64,000 bases of DNA, taken from an uncultured Amphritea sp. (lineage in GTDB: Bacteria > Pseudomonadota > Gammaproteobacteria > Pseudomonadales > Balneatricaceae). Positions within the stretch are counted from its first letter, which is position 1, and every line of letters starts with the position of its first letter. The stretch covers positions 49,358 to 113,357 of the forward strand of contig NZ_CAKZLP010000068.1 of assembly GCF_937127095.1 (NCBI RefSeq), written 5' to 3'. The notes below the pieces were generated by a model. The model worked only from the letters and a program-made list of their open reading frames with translations, had not been told where the DNA came from and made no database searches. Positions 24,925 through 32,720 of this stretch are shown in pieces. The translations under genes were made by a program, and so were the position numbers.

Positions 24925-25000
24925 ATCAAAAGATCACCTCAGGGTTAAACCATTGATTGTATTGAGTCCATTTACGGGTTAGTGGCGTTAGGAGTGAGTA

Positions 25001-26173
25001 ATGCGCAGATTTTATAAAGGCCCGGATCTTTCCCGGGTGCTGAGTGTGGCCGAAATGGCGGCGCTGGCACGTCATCGCTTACCCGACTTTGCCTGGGAAT
25101 ATTTAGCCGGAGGCGCGGAAAATGAGCAGACGCTGCATGCCAATGAAACCGACTTTTCCAGACTTCGACTGACAGCACATACCCTGGTCGCCAATCACCA
25201 CCCCTCTCTGGAAACCTCATTGATAGGCTCAACCAGCGCCCTGCCGATGATGATCGGGCCCAGCGGCTTTAATGGTATGCTCTGGCCGCAAGCCGACATC
25301 GCTTTAGCAAAAGCCGCCAGAGCAAAAAGGATTCCATTTTGTTTAAGCACAGTCTCAAATGCATCGATGGAGCAGGTTCGGGATGCGGTAGACGATCTGG
25401 ACCTGTGGTTTCAACTCTACAGTTTAAAAAGCCCCTCACTGAATGGCGATCTGTTAGCCAGAGCCAGAGCGATTGATATAAATACCCTGGTGATTACCTC
25501 TGATGCGCTGGTCGTGGGCAACCGGGAATGGGACAGACGCAATTTTGCCAGACCCAGACAGCTGACCTGGCGTAATAAACTGGATCTGCTCAGACACCCC
25601 AACTGGATTCGACGCGTGATGCTGCCCAACGGGTTGCCGACCATGGGCAATCTGAACCCTTACCTGCCTGCCAATGAACAAAGCGCACTGGGCGCGATGA
25701 AATTTATTCAGGAACAACTGGATACGTTATTGGATTGGGACAAAGTCGCCAGACTTCGGGACCAATGGCAGGGCAAACTGATACTAAAAGGTGTGCTGCA
25801 CCCCGATGATGCGATACAGGCGATGAAGCTGGGTTTTGATGGTCTGGTGGTGAGCAATCATGGTGGTCGCCAGCTCGACGGTGCGCTGTCTTCAATCGAG
25901 GCATTGCCTGCTATTGTCGACGCTGTGGGTGGTCAGATTGACCTCATGCTTGATAGCGGTATTCGTCGCGGTAGCGATATCGTAAAAGCGACTGCGCTGG
26001 ATGTGCAGGGGGTGATGCTGGGCCGGGCCACTTTGTTTGGTGTCGCCTCGGGAGGCCAGGCGGGTGCCTCCCGGGTTTTGGATATACTGGAAGAAGAGCT
26101 CATTCGCTGTCTTAATTTAATGGGCGTTCAGAGCATCGATGAACTGTCATCAGATCATCTTTATCGATCTTAA
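25001..26173 (+). CDS. FMN-dependent alpha-hydroxy-acid oxidase/dehydrogenase
   Basis: This 390-residue enzyme of the lactate/mandelate dehydrogenase (LldD/MdlB) family oxidises 2-hydroxy acids to 2-oxo acids. Diagnostic parts are LPDFAWEYLAGGAENEQTLH, the FMN-site PMMIGPSGFNGMLWPQAD, the catalytic His in GLVVSNHGGRQLDGALSS, and MLDSGIRRGSDIVKA for phosphate binding. A C-terminal Cys/Leu segment may associate with membrane. AGGAG precedes the ATG. It is followed 43 bp later by an amidase gene on the same strand. Confidence 0.9.
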   Translation: MRRFYKGPDLSRVLSVAEMAALARHRLPDFAWEYLAGGAENEQTLHANETDFSRLRLTAHTLVANHHPSLETSLIGSTSALPMMIGPSGFNGMLWPQADIALAKAARAKRIPFCLSTVSNASMEQVRDAVDDLDLWFQLYSLKSPSLNGDLLARARAIDINTLVITSDALVVGNREWDRRNFARPRQLTWRNKLDLLRHPNWIRRVMLPNGLPTMGNLNPYLPANEQSALGAMKFIQEQLDTLLDWDKVARLRDQWQGKLILKGVLHPDDAIQAMKLGFDGLVVSNHGGRQLDGALSSIEALPAIVDAVGGQIDLMLDSGIRRGSDIVKATALDVQGVMLGRATLFGVASGGQAGASRVLDILEEELIRCLNLMGVQSIDELSSDHLYRS

Positions 26174-26216
26174 CGATGCTCTTATCCCCTTTTGTAGTAC
26201 AAGGATCTATTTACTT

Positions 26217-27512
26217 ATGAATACCACAATCAATCTGAATGAGATGGGCTTATGCCAGATGCTGCGGGCGATCGATGCCGGTGATTGCACCACCGAGGCG
26301 ATTATCCACGCCTGCTTTGATCGTATTGACGCCCGTGAACCCAACGTTGGTGCCTGGCAAGTAAAACGCTCACGAGAGGCCTATCTGACCTATTATCAGG
26401 CGAATAAAGCGACTCTGGATGCAAGCCTGCTGAAAGGTTTGCCTCTGGGTGTGAAAGACATCATCGATACAGTTGAGATGCCAACAGAGATGGGCTCGCC
26501 TATTCATCAGGGCAGACAACCGATTGAGGATGCCAGCTGCGTAGCACAGCTGCGAGCTGCGGGAGCCATAGTGCTGGGTAAAACCGTAACCACCGAGTTT
26601 GCCTATTTCAAACCGGGAAAAACCAAAAACCCAGCGGACTTACAACGCACTCCCGGCGGTTCTTCCAGCGGTTCTGCGGCGGCAATAGCCGATAATATGG
26701 TGCCGATGGCGCTAGGGTCTCAGACGGCGGCATCCGTGATTCGCCCAGCCGCTTATTGCGGCGCTATCGGTTACGTTGGCAGCCGCGGTGAATTCTCTTT
26801 ACGCGGCGGACAACCCCTGGCCCAATCCCTCGATTCATTAGGCTTATTCGCCCGACAGGTAGAAGATATTCAATTGTTGCGGTCGATATTACTGCGTCAA
26901 CCAGCCTCAATCGACCCGACTAACGCTCAGCTGCCCACATGCGTATTGGTCTGCCATGGCGAGTCCGTTGGTGATCTGTCGTCTGCGATGCAAACAGCAA
27001 CCGTAAAAGCGATCAGCCTGTTGCAAGCGAAAGGCATTAAGGTGATCGAGCTGGAGGCGGGTGATCGAATCCGGGAGATGGTAAACCACCACATCAACAT
27101 TATGGCCTGGGAAGTCTGCCGTAATCTGGTGATTGAATCTTTTCATGCCGATCAGCTCAGCGCACCGCTGGCAGCACTGATCGAACAGGGGCTTTCTATG
27201 GATCGGGCCAGTTACGTGGCCTCACTGGATGCCGCCGACGCCTGTCGTGACTGGTTGTGGTCATACTCCGATGAGGCCGAAGTTATTTTGACACCGGCAT
27301 CGCCGGGGATCGCGCCTTTAGGTCATGATGCGACCGGCGCGCCTCATATGAGTCGCCCCTGGCAGGCGATGGGATTACCGGTAATTAATGTGCCCGGTAT
27401 GACCGATGAAAACGCTGTGCCGTTAGGACTGCAATTAGTTGGCAAGCAACGACAAGATGATGACCTGCTGCACTATGCCCGCGGGATAATGACACTCTTT
27501 GCTCAAGAGTGA
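26217..27512 (+). CDS. Amidase signature family enzyme
   Basis: This 431-residue amidase has the catalytic Lys in LPLGVKDIIDT, and the Gly/Ser-rich TPGGSSSGSAAAIADN supplying the cis-Ser. The nucleophile segment is GSQTAASVIRPAAYCG, where the usual DTGGS is replaced by QTAAS; the Ser itself is kept. It likely releases ammonia from an amide. ATG at 26217 gives a normal family N-terminus; an in-frame start at 26139 would overlap the oxidase gene. With the oxidase it suggests breakdown of a 2-hydroxy-acid amide (inference). Confidence 0.88.
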   Translation: MNTTINLNEMGLCQMLRAIDAGDCTTEAIIHACFDRIDAREPNVGAWQVKRSREAYLTYYQANKATLDASLLKGLPLGVKDIIDTVEMPTEMGSPIHQGRQPIEDASCVAQLRAAGAIVLGKTVTTEFAYFKPGKTKNPADLQRTPGGSSSGSAAAIADNMVPMALGSQTAASVIRPAAYCGAIGYVGSRGEFSLRGGQPLAQSLDSLGLFARQVEDIQLLRSILLRQPASIDPTNAQLPTCVLVCHGESVGDLSSAMQTATVKAISLLQAKGIKVIELEAGDRIREMVNHHINIMAWEVCRNLVIESFHADQLSAPLAALIEQGLSMDRASYVASLDAADACRDWLWSYSDEAEVILTPASPGIAPLGHDATGAPHMSRPWQAMGLPVINVPGMTDENAVPLGLQLVGKQRQDDDLLHYARGIMTLFAQE

Positions 27513-27543
27513 TGGGATTGAATAGCGCTGCCCGATAGCATCA

Positions 27544-27876
27544 TCAATGTCCCTTAGGCGGCTTTCCACAACACTGATGTTGATGAACCGCATGGGCCCT
27601 GAGGTTTTCATCGGTAAAACCCTTCAAGCCTGCTTTTATATTCTGCCAACGGCTCTGTTTAAGGGGGATACCGAGCTGTTGTAGTTGCTGTTGCAGCTGA
27701 GGCAAACCGGTCTGCATAATGTTGCAGCGGATGGTCAGGTGTTTAGCCTGCCATTCAACCGACAGCACACCCTCAGTGATTGCCAGGACCTCCTGTTGTG
27801 CGCTGTCCGGGGTGAAACCTGCCATCAGCGCAAAGCTGAAACCTGACTCGACGTTTGCTGCTTGTTTATCAACCAT
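27544..27876 (-). CDS. Small protein with a His/Cys-rich tail, last gene of the predicted copper set
   Basis: This 110-residue protein without signal peptide has an N-terminal region (LMAGFTPDSAQQEVLAITEG and VEWQAKHLTIRCNIM) with the beta-alpha-beta look of heavy-metal-associated domains, but it lacks a CxxC. The C-terminal tail HAVHQHQCCGKPPKGH is rich in metal ligands. ATG at 27876 follows a strong GGAGGAG six bases upstream, so the longer in-frame version is rejected. It lies 41 bp downstream of the diheme cytochrome gene. Function unknown; a cytosolic copper-binding role is plausible. Confidence 0.65.
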   Translation of the reverse strand: MVDKQAANVESGFSFALMAGFTPDSAQQEVLAITEGVLSVEWQAKHLTIRCNIMQTGLPQLQQQLQQLGIPLKQSRWQNIKAGLKGFTDENLRAHAVHQHQCCGKPPKGH

Positions 27877-27917
27877 ATCAATCTCCTCCGTGTTAGCTTT
27901 CACAACGGCTTAACGCG

Positions 27918-28823
27918 CTATTCATCCCGGTTAAACAGATAGTATGCAATCGCATTCCTATCCTGCTGCTGCAGGTAAGCAGTGCCTTCACGCACCACTT
28001 CCGCCATGCTGCCACCGAACACGTCACCATCGGCTTTGACGCCGGTTTTCAGCGCATAACCCAGATCCAGCTCACTCCATCCCGCTTCAATCAGAGCTTT
28101 AGCCGTTATCGAAGGAATATTTCCCTCTTGCTCCAGCGCTGACGCACCTCCCGTATAGAGCGCGCCACTATCCAGTGCACCTAACAGGTTTCTCGGGCTG
28201 TGGCAGGCCGCACAATGGGCCGCACTCTCAACCAGAAATTTCCCCCGATTGTAACGCTCATCTTTATCGGGTTCTGCTGCGAAGGGGCGATCATCCAGAA
28301 ACATCGCCTGCCACAGGTAGAGACTCCGGCGCAGATTAAAGGGAAAGCCCAGCTGATGCTCTGTACTTGTCTGAGCGACCGGCGGAACGGTCTGGAACGC
28401 AACCCAGAGATCAGTAATATCCTGATCACTAAGGCCGGCATAAAACTCATAGGGAAACGCCGGATAATAGGGATCACCCGATGGCGAAACACCATGACGC
28501 AGCGCAATGGCAAACTGCTCCAAAGTCCAGCCACCGATACCGTTTTGCACATCGGTAGTCAGGTTAGGCGGATAGAAAGTGCCAAACTCCGTTTTCAGTG
28601 GCGCGCCACCAGCCAAAGGAGCACCTCCACCTTTAACATCGGTATGACAAGCGATGCAGCCACTGGCTCTGGCCAGATAAGCGCCCCGGGACACATCACC
28701 CCTGGCTGTGCTCAGATTCAGCTCAGGAATACTGGCCAGCAGCGGCAGACTAAACCAGCCCGTCGCCGCTACCATCAATCCGACTACAACAAGCAACCCG
28801 TGCTTTTTCATCAGCCGGATCAC
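27918..28823 (-). CDS. Exported diheme cytochrome c
   Basis: This 301-residue protein has an N-terminal membrane anchor or signal segment (HGLLVVVGLMVAATGWFSLP) and two c-type heme sites, ASGCIACHTD and AHCAACHSPR. It resembles the cytochrome subunits of periplasmic dehydrogenases (PNLTTDVQNGIGGW, LRHGVSPSGDPYYPAFPYEF), with two heme modules of about 120 residues each. It would act in the periplasm as an electron carrier. Its start overlaps the stop of the cytochrome c' gene by four bases (ATGA), so the two are translationally coupled. Confidence 0.9.
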   Translation of the reverse strand: MIRLMKKHGLLVVVGLMVAATGWFSLPLLASIPELNLSTARGDVSRGAYLARASGCIACHTDVKGGGAPLAGGAPLKTEFGTFYPPNLTTDVQNGIGGWTLEQFAIALRHGVSPSGDPYYPAFPYEFYAGLSDQDITDLWVAFQTVPPVAQTSTEHQLGFPFNLRRSLYLWQAMFLDDRPFAAEPDKDERYNRGKFLVESAAHCAACHSPRNLLGALDSGALYTGGASALEQEGNIPSITAKALIEAGWSELDLGYALKTGVKADGDVFGGSMAEVVREGTAYLQQQDRNAIAYYLFNRDE

Positions 28824-29401
28824 TCCTCTACGCGATAGCGCTCGTGACAGGATGAACAGTTATCGGTCAGCATCTGAAACACCGCACTGGACGGCATCTT
28901 AGCAAGCTGTTCGGGGTCATCCATCATATGTTCATTACCACCCATCATGCCGCCTGACCCCATCATGCCATCGGAACTGCCCATCATCCCGGAGCCACCC
29001 ATCATATGACCCGCGTTACCACTTTCCTGATTGTCTGCGGCTTGATACAAACCATCTGCCAGCCGGACCTGACGGTCTGCAAGGGTTTTAAAGCGCTGCC
29101 ACTCTTCCCAGATCAGCGGCTTGGCTTCAGAATGACCTGACACGCTGCCCTCAGGAAACAGCTTTGTCATGGCATCACCGGAGTGGGTTTTAATCGTTTC
29201 GGCGGCGTTACGAATAGTGTCAGCGTTATACTCTGCTTCGCCTTTATAGATAGCACTGACCTCTTTTACGACATCTTTCATACCCTCCATCAGGTCCATC
29301 CGTTCTTTAATGACACCGGTTGCACCCCCATGGGCTATTACTTGCTGAGTGGTCAGTGTGGTCACTGCCACAAGACAGGTCGATAAGATTATTTTTTTCA
29401 T
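28820..29401 (-). CDS. Cytochrome c'-type protein with a Met-rich insert
   Basis: This 193-residue exported protein has a signal peptide (1-23), a four-helix cytochrome c' body and the C-terminal heme site NCSSCHERYRVEE (Cys182, Cys185, His186). Between the third and fourth helices, residues 132-160 contain five MM pairs spaced six to seven residues apart (GHMMGGSGMMGSSDGMMGS then GGMMGGNEHMM). Ordinary cytochrome c' lacks this. Clustered Met with His is typical of periplasmic Cu(I)-binding segments. Its stop overlaps the diheme cytochrome start. Confidence 0.88.
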   Translation of the reverse strand: MKKIILSTCLVAVTTLTTQQVIAHGGATGVIKERMDLMEGMKDVVKEVSAIYKGEAEYNADTIRNAAETIKTHSGDAMTKLFPEGSVSGHSEAKPLIWEEWQRFKTLADRQVRLADGLYQAADNQESGNAGHMMGGSGMMGSSDGMMGSGGMMGGNEHMMDDPEQLAKMPSSAVFQMLTDNCSSCHERYRVEE

Positions 29402-29463
29402 AGCAACAGAATTCCCTTAATCATAAGAATAACAACAGATAGCAGTGTGTAGAGATGATCAGA

Positions 29464-29817
29464 TCAAAGGGATCGAGGGGGCGGTGTTTCCTGCGCCAGA
29501 GAAACAGATGAGAGCCGCCATAACGGCTCCCACCTCGCGAACTGTGTCAATTTTCTGACCGGCTGTAACCCGGCGGTTATCGGTGGCAGCATATGCCCAG
29601 GGTGACACTCGCTCAGATGACCGTGGTATTCGGTGTCATCTGAACTGCTGTCATATCCCGAATGAACGCCATCATCAGTGCCATGACCATGGTACAGCTG
29701 GCCAACGGAGTGTCCCGACTGCAGTGTTTGCAACTCAACAGCATGCACATGCACTGGCTGCAGCTGAACGCTCAGCACCAGTAACACGATAATCAGCTGT
29801 TTAAGCTTGACCCACAT
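29464..29817 (-). CDS. His-rich exported protein, first gene of the predicted copper set
   Basis: This 117-residue protein has a signal segment (MWVKLKQLIIVLLVLSVQL, cleavage near VHA at 24-26). A mature region of about 45 residues then carries many His: HSVGQLYHGHG, VHSGYD, YHGHLSECHPGHM. The C-terminal 35 residues contain Trp/Pro and no His. I do not recognise a named family; the layout recalls small periplasmic copper-binding proteins (DUF2946-like). It lies first behind the CueR-type promoter at 29878-29908 and 62 bp upstream of the cytochrome c' gene. Confidence 0.75.
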   Translation of the reverse strand: MWVKLKQLIIVLLVLSVQLQPVHVHAVELQTLQSGHSVGQLYHGHGTDDGVHSGYDSSSDDTEYHGHLSECHPGHMLPPITAGLQPVRKLTQFARWEPLWRLSSVSLAQETPPPRSL

Positions 29818-29877
29818 ACTATATCGGCTCCGTTTTAATCTCTTCTGCCACGCCCGTCCGAGCTGACAGTCACACTG

Positions 29878-29908
29878 AGTATAAAGGTTCCGGTTGGGGG
29901 AATGTCAA
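29878..29908 (-). promoter_or_regulatory. CueR/MerR-type promoter with 19-bp spacer and dyad
   Basis: On the minus strand TTGACA (29903-29908) and TATACT (29878-29883) are separated by 19 bases, the long spacing typical of MerR-family-activated promoters. The spacer holds the dyad TTCC-CCCAACC-GGAA (29888-29902), close to the CueR pattern CCTTCC-N7-GGAAGG. It is about 60 bp before the His-rich gene. No cueR or copA lies in the window. Confidence 0.8.
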
Positions 29909-29940
29909 GACGAGACTTATACAGCGGGTATGCAGTGTAC

Positions 29941-31080
29941 TTATTCTATACTCAGTTCCCGCTTCCTGATCGCCACCGCCGTTCGCAGCCGGCCACTGCC
30001 AAACGCAGACATCTTATCGAAGTCCTGCCGGGTGATGGGCAGATACTGGTTATCGATGGCCAGTTGGCTGACATCCTCAGCATCGGGGTCATGAACGTAA
30101 AAGCAGCGTTCATCAATGCCGGTCATAGCCACCCAGTGCGGCGCTTTCTTACCATCCAGCCGGAAAGTGCTGATGAGGATGATCACCGCATAGCCCTGTT
30201 GCAGCCAGTCGGAGATGCGCTGCTGATCGAGTTCTTCATAGATCACCCGGATATGCTCATCGCGGTCGGTTTTTTCGACAAACTGCTGATGAACCACCGC
30301 CAACACCTCTTTTTTATGGCTGGAGCGTACGCCATCAACAAACAGCGGGCCTTCGGTGTTGATCAACGCCTGCACAGCAAACCCCCGCTGACTGGCGGCC
30401 AGCGCCAGCCCCAGCGGATGACAACCGCCGTGCCCGGTGGTCATAAAGATGGTGGTGGCTTCACGCCAGATATCCAGTTCCTCTTTCTGATCCACCAGCC
30501 GCGTCTCATCGAGGCTGGCCATCACCATCATCAGCGCCGCCGGGCCACAGGTAAAGGGAGTGGTTTGCTGATACCAGGGAGTTAAGCGCTGGATTTTATC
30601 GATACTCAGATACTGAATCGTCTTCTGCATCCGCAGTGCATCGGAGTGATCTTCGTAATAATCGTGATATTCACCAAACACCCGATAACCACAGCGGCGA
30701 TAAAGCGCGGCGGCCGCCTCGTTAGATTTGGCAACCTCCAGGCGCATAAACAGATAACCCCGTTCGGCGGTCACCAATTCCAGTTCGCGCATCAGCCTGA
30801 CCGCCGTGCCGCTGCCCCGCATCTCTGGCAACAATGCCAGCGAATACAGACGCGCCAGTCGGGTGCCCTTATGGCACCAGACCAACCCATATCCAACCAC
30901 AAGGTTTTGACACACCGCGACGATAAGCTCTCCATGGGGGGCTTTTATCCAGTTACGCAGGCTACGGCGGTGTAGCCGATCACCGTCAAAGCAACGTTTC
31001 TCGATCTGTTCCAACCTGTCCAGATCATCGAGAGATGCCCGACGAAACGTGACGCTCTGAAGTTCAGGTTTAGCGTTCAT
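29941..31080 (-). CDS. GNAT acetyltransferase fused to a C39-like peptidase domain
   Basis: This protein of about 379 residues has two domains. Residues 10-155 form a GNAT fold with the acetyl-CoA segment LPEMRGSGTAVRLM and ALYRRCGYRVFGEYHDYY. Residues 165-379 form a papain-like C39-type domain with Cys in TTPFTCGPAALMMVM, His in KKAPHWVAMTGID and Asp in YVHDPD. This fusion is a recognised type often found next to RimK-family ligases. ATG at 31080 is preferred over the TTG at 31083. It ends far enough from the CueR promoter (29908) not to overlap it. Confidence 0.88.
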   Translation of the reverse strand: MNAKPELQSVTFRRASLDDLDRLEQIEKRCFDGDRLHRRSLRNWIKAPHGELIVAVCQNLVVGYGLVWCHKGTRLARLYSLALLPEMRGSGTAVRLMRELELVTAERGYLFMRLEVAKSNEAAAALYRRCGYRVFGEYHDYYEDHSDALRMQKTIQYLSIDKIQRLTPWYQQTTPFTCGPAALMMVMASLDETRLVDQKEELDIWREATTIFMTTGHGGCHPLGLALAASQRGFAVQALINTEGPLFVDGVRSSHKKEVLAVVHQQFVEKTDRDEHIRVIYEELDQQRISDWLQQGYAVIILISTFRLDGKKAPHWVAMTGIDERCFYVHDPDAEDVSQLAIDNQYLPITRQDFDKMSAFGSGRLRTAVAIRKRELSIE

Positions 31081-31103
31081 CAACGGTTATCCCCGATCAT
31101 CGC

Positions 31104-32552
31104 CTACCGTCCCCGCAGTTCAAAGCGGCGCAGGAACTCATGCATAATCTGCATATACAGCTCTTCGCCCAGGTAGAGATCTTCCACATCGCTGTCGATA
31201 CTGGGGTTATCGTTCACCTCAATCACATAGGCACACTTATCCACCTCTTTGATATCGATACCGTAGAGACCATCACCCACCACCGCGGCCGCTTTCAGGG
31301 CAGCATCCAGCACCACCCGAGGCACTTCAAAGGTCGCCAGGGTATCAAAGCCACCGGAGAAGTTTCGCTTCGACCCGTGGTTATAGATCTGCCAGTGGTT
31401 ACGGGCCATGTGGTAGCGGCAGGCATAGATCGCCCGGCCGTTTAGCACCCCGATACGCCAGTCATAGTCGGTGAACATATATTCCTGTGCCAGCAGTAAC
31501 GCCGACTCCTGAAACAGCTGATCCAGCAGGGTTTTCAGGGCGTCGCGGCTCTCAGCTTTAAATACGCCTTTAGAGAACGAGCCTTCCGGCAGTTTTAACA
31601 CCACCGGAAAACCAAACTCCGCCTCAAGACTGTCCAGTGTCACCTCACTGGCATCAGTAATCACATGAGTTTTGAGGCTGGGCACCTTTTTGTAATTAAA
31701 GGCATCGTGCAGATAGACTTTATTACAGCAGCGCAGTATCGAGCTGGGATCATCCAGCACCACCAGTCCGCTCTCTTCCGCCTCACAGGCCAGCCGATAG
31801 GTATGGTGATCTATCGCGGTGGTTTCACGGATAAACAGACCATCAAAGCGACTCAGGTGGTTGAGCTCATCCGCGGTGACGGTTTGCGCCCGGATACCAA
31901 ACTTGGCCGCCGCTTTAACAAACCGGGAGATCGCCCGCTTATCACTGGGAGGCACTTTCTCCTGTGGATCGACCAGAATCGCCAGATCCCAACGATACTT
32001 TTTACTGCCACCTTTGGTGTGCCAGCTAACCCGGGCGTATTCATCCATCACCCCGAGCGAAAAGCTCAGTTGTTCGGCGGTCAGGGATGACAGTGAACAG
32101 CGGCTCAGGCGGATATCATGGCCTGACTCGCTGACACTCAGGGTCATCTCCAGCAGGGGCGCGGGGAACTGCTGAAACGCCTTGCTGGCGACTTTCTTAA
32201 AGCGCGGGTCGGCCACTTCACCCATACAGATAATGTGAGTGCCCTCAGTTGCCTGCTGCTCAGCCAGTCCGGCCAGCAGTGAACTACTCAGCCACAGGCC
32301 GGAATTACGCCGGCTGCGCAAGGCGTTGATCACTTTCACACTGGGCAGCACCTGATGCTGGCGGGCTTCAGCCAGCAGCGAGCAATAATACCCCTTACTC
32401 AGATAACGCTCGGTATCACACAGGTTGATGATGCGGATTTTCGGCTCGCCCAGTTTAGGGTAATCCCGCAGGTAGGTTTCAAAGGTCAGAGTGTTTGATG
32501 GCAGTCCGGACAGGGAAACGTCGTCATCCACCACGAAAAGAGTTTTATACAT
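31104..32552 (-). CDS. RimK-family ATP-grasp ligase with N-terminal RLAN-type domain
   Basis: This 482-residue protein has an N-terminal domain (about 1-190, MYKTLFVVDDDVSL ... INLCDTERYLSKGYYCSLLA) typical of RimK-like ATP-grasp N-terminal regions. A C-terminal ATP-grasp domain follows, with the nucleotide segments FPVVLKLPEGSFSKGVFK, DWRIGVLNGRAIYACRYHM and the Mg site YVIEVNDNPSID. RimK relatives attach amino acids to carboxylates. It starts the two-gene unit with the GNAT/C39 protein 23 bp downstream. The substrate is unknown. Confidence 0.9.
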   Translation of the reverse strand: MYKTLFVVDDDVSLSGLPSNTLTFETYLRDYPKLGEPKIRIINLCDTERYLSKGYYCSLLAEARQHQVLPSVKVINALRSRRNSGLWLSSSLLAGLAEQQATEGTHIICMGEVADPRFKKVASKAFQQFPAPLLEMTLSVSESGHDIRLSRCSLSSLTAEQLSFSLGVMDEYARVSWHTKGGSKKYRWDLAILVDPQEKVPPSDKRAISRFVKAAAKFGIRAQTVTADELNHLSRFDGLFIRETTAIDHHTYRLACEAEESGLVVLDDPSSILRCCNKVYLHDAFNYKKVPSLKTHVITDASEVTLDSLEAEFGFPVVLKLPEGSFSKGVFKAESRDALKTLLDQLFQESALLLAQEYMFTDYDWRIGVLNGRAIYACRYHMARNHWQIYNHGSKRNFSGGFDTLATFEVPRVVLDAALKAAAVVGDGLYGIDIKEVDKCAYVIEVNDNPSIDSDVEDLYLGEELYMQIMHEFLRRFELRGR

Positions 32553-32720
32553 ATGTCAGTCCAAAAGTTTGGGGCGATGCTTGAGCACATCAATCACTGA
32601 CGGTTTGGGCACCCCACAATTACAGGGTTATTAAACAGTTTTGCTTCCGGCGACCCCGGAATCCTTTATTACCGCGCTCTTTGCAGCGTTCTGTCAACAA
32701 AGAGCGCAACACAACAGCGT

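Larger units (their letters stand above)
24341..25000. other. 660-bp AT-rich divergent control region
   Basis: No gene is visible. The segment 24600-24860 is very rich in A and T with long A/T tracts, unlike the rest of the window. It contains a tandem 15-bp-period repeat (24494-24522), a TTGACA at 24889-24894 and a perfect GACC/GGTC palindrome at 24912-24924. It separates the minus-strand reductase-aldolase pair from the plus-strand oxidase-amidase pair. Confidence 0.6.
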
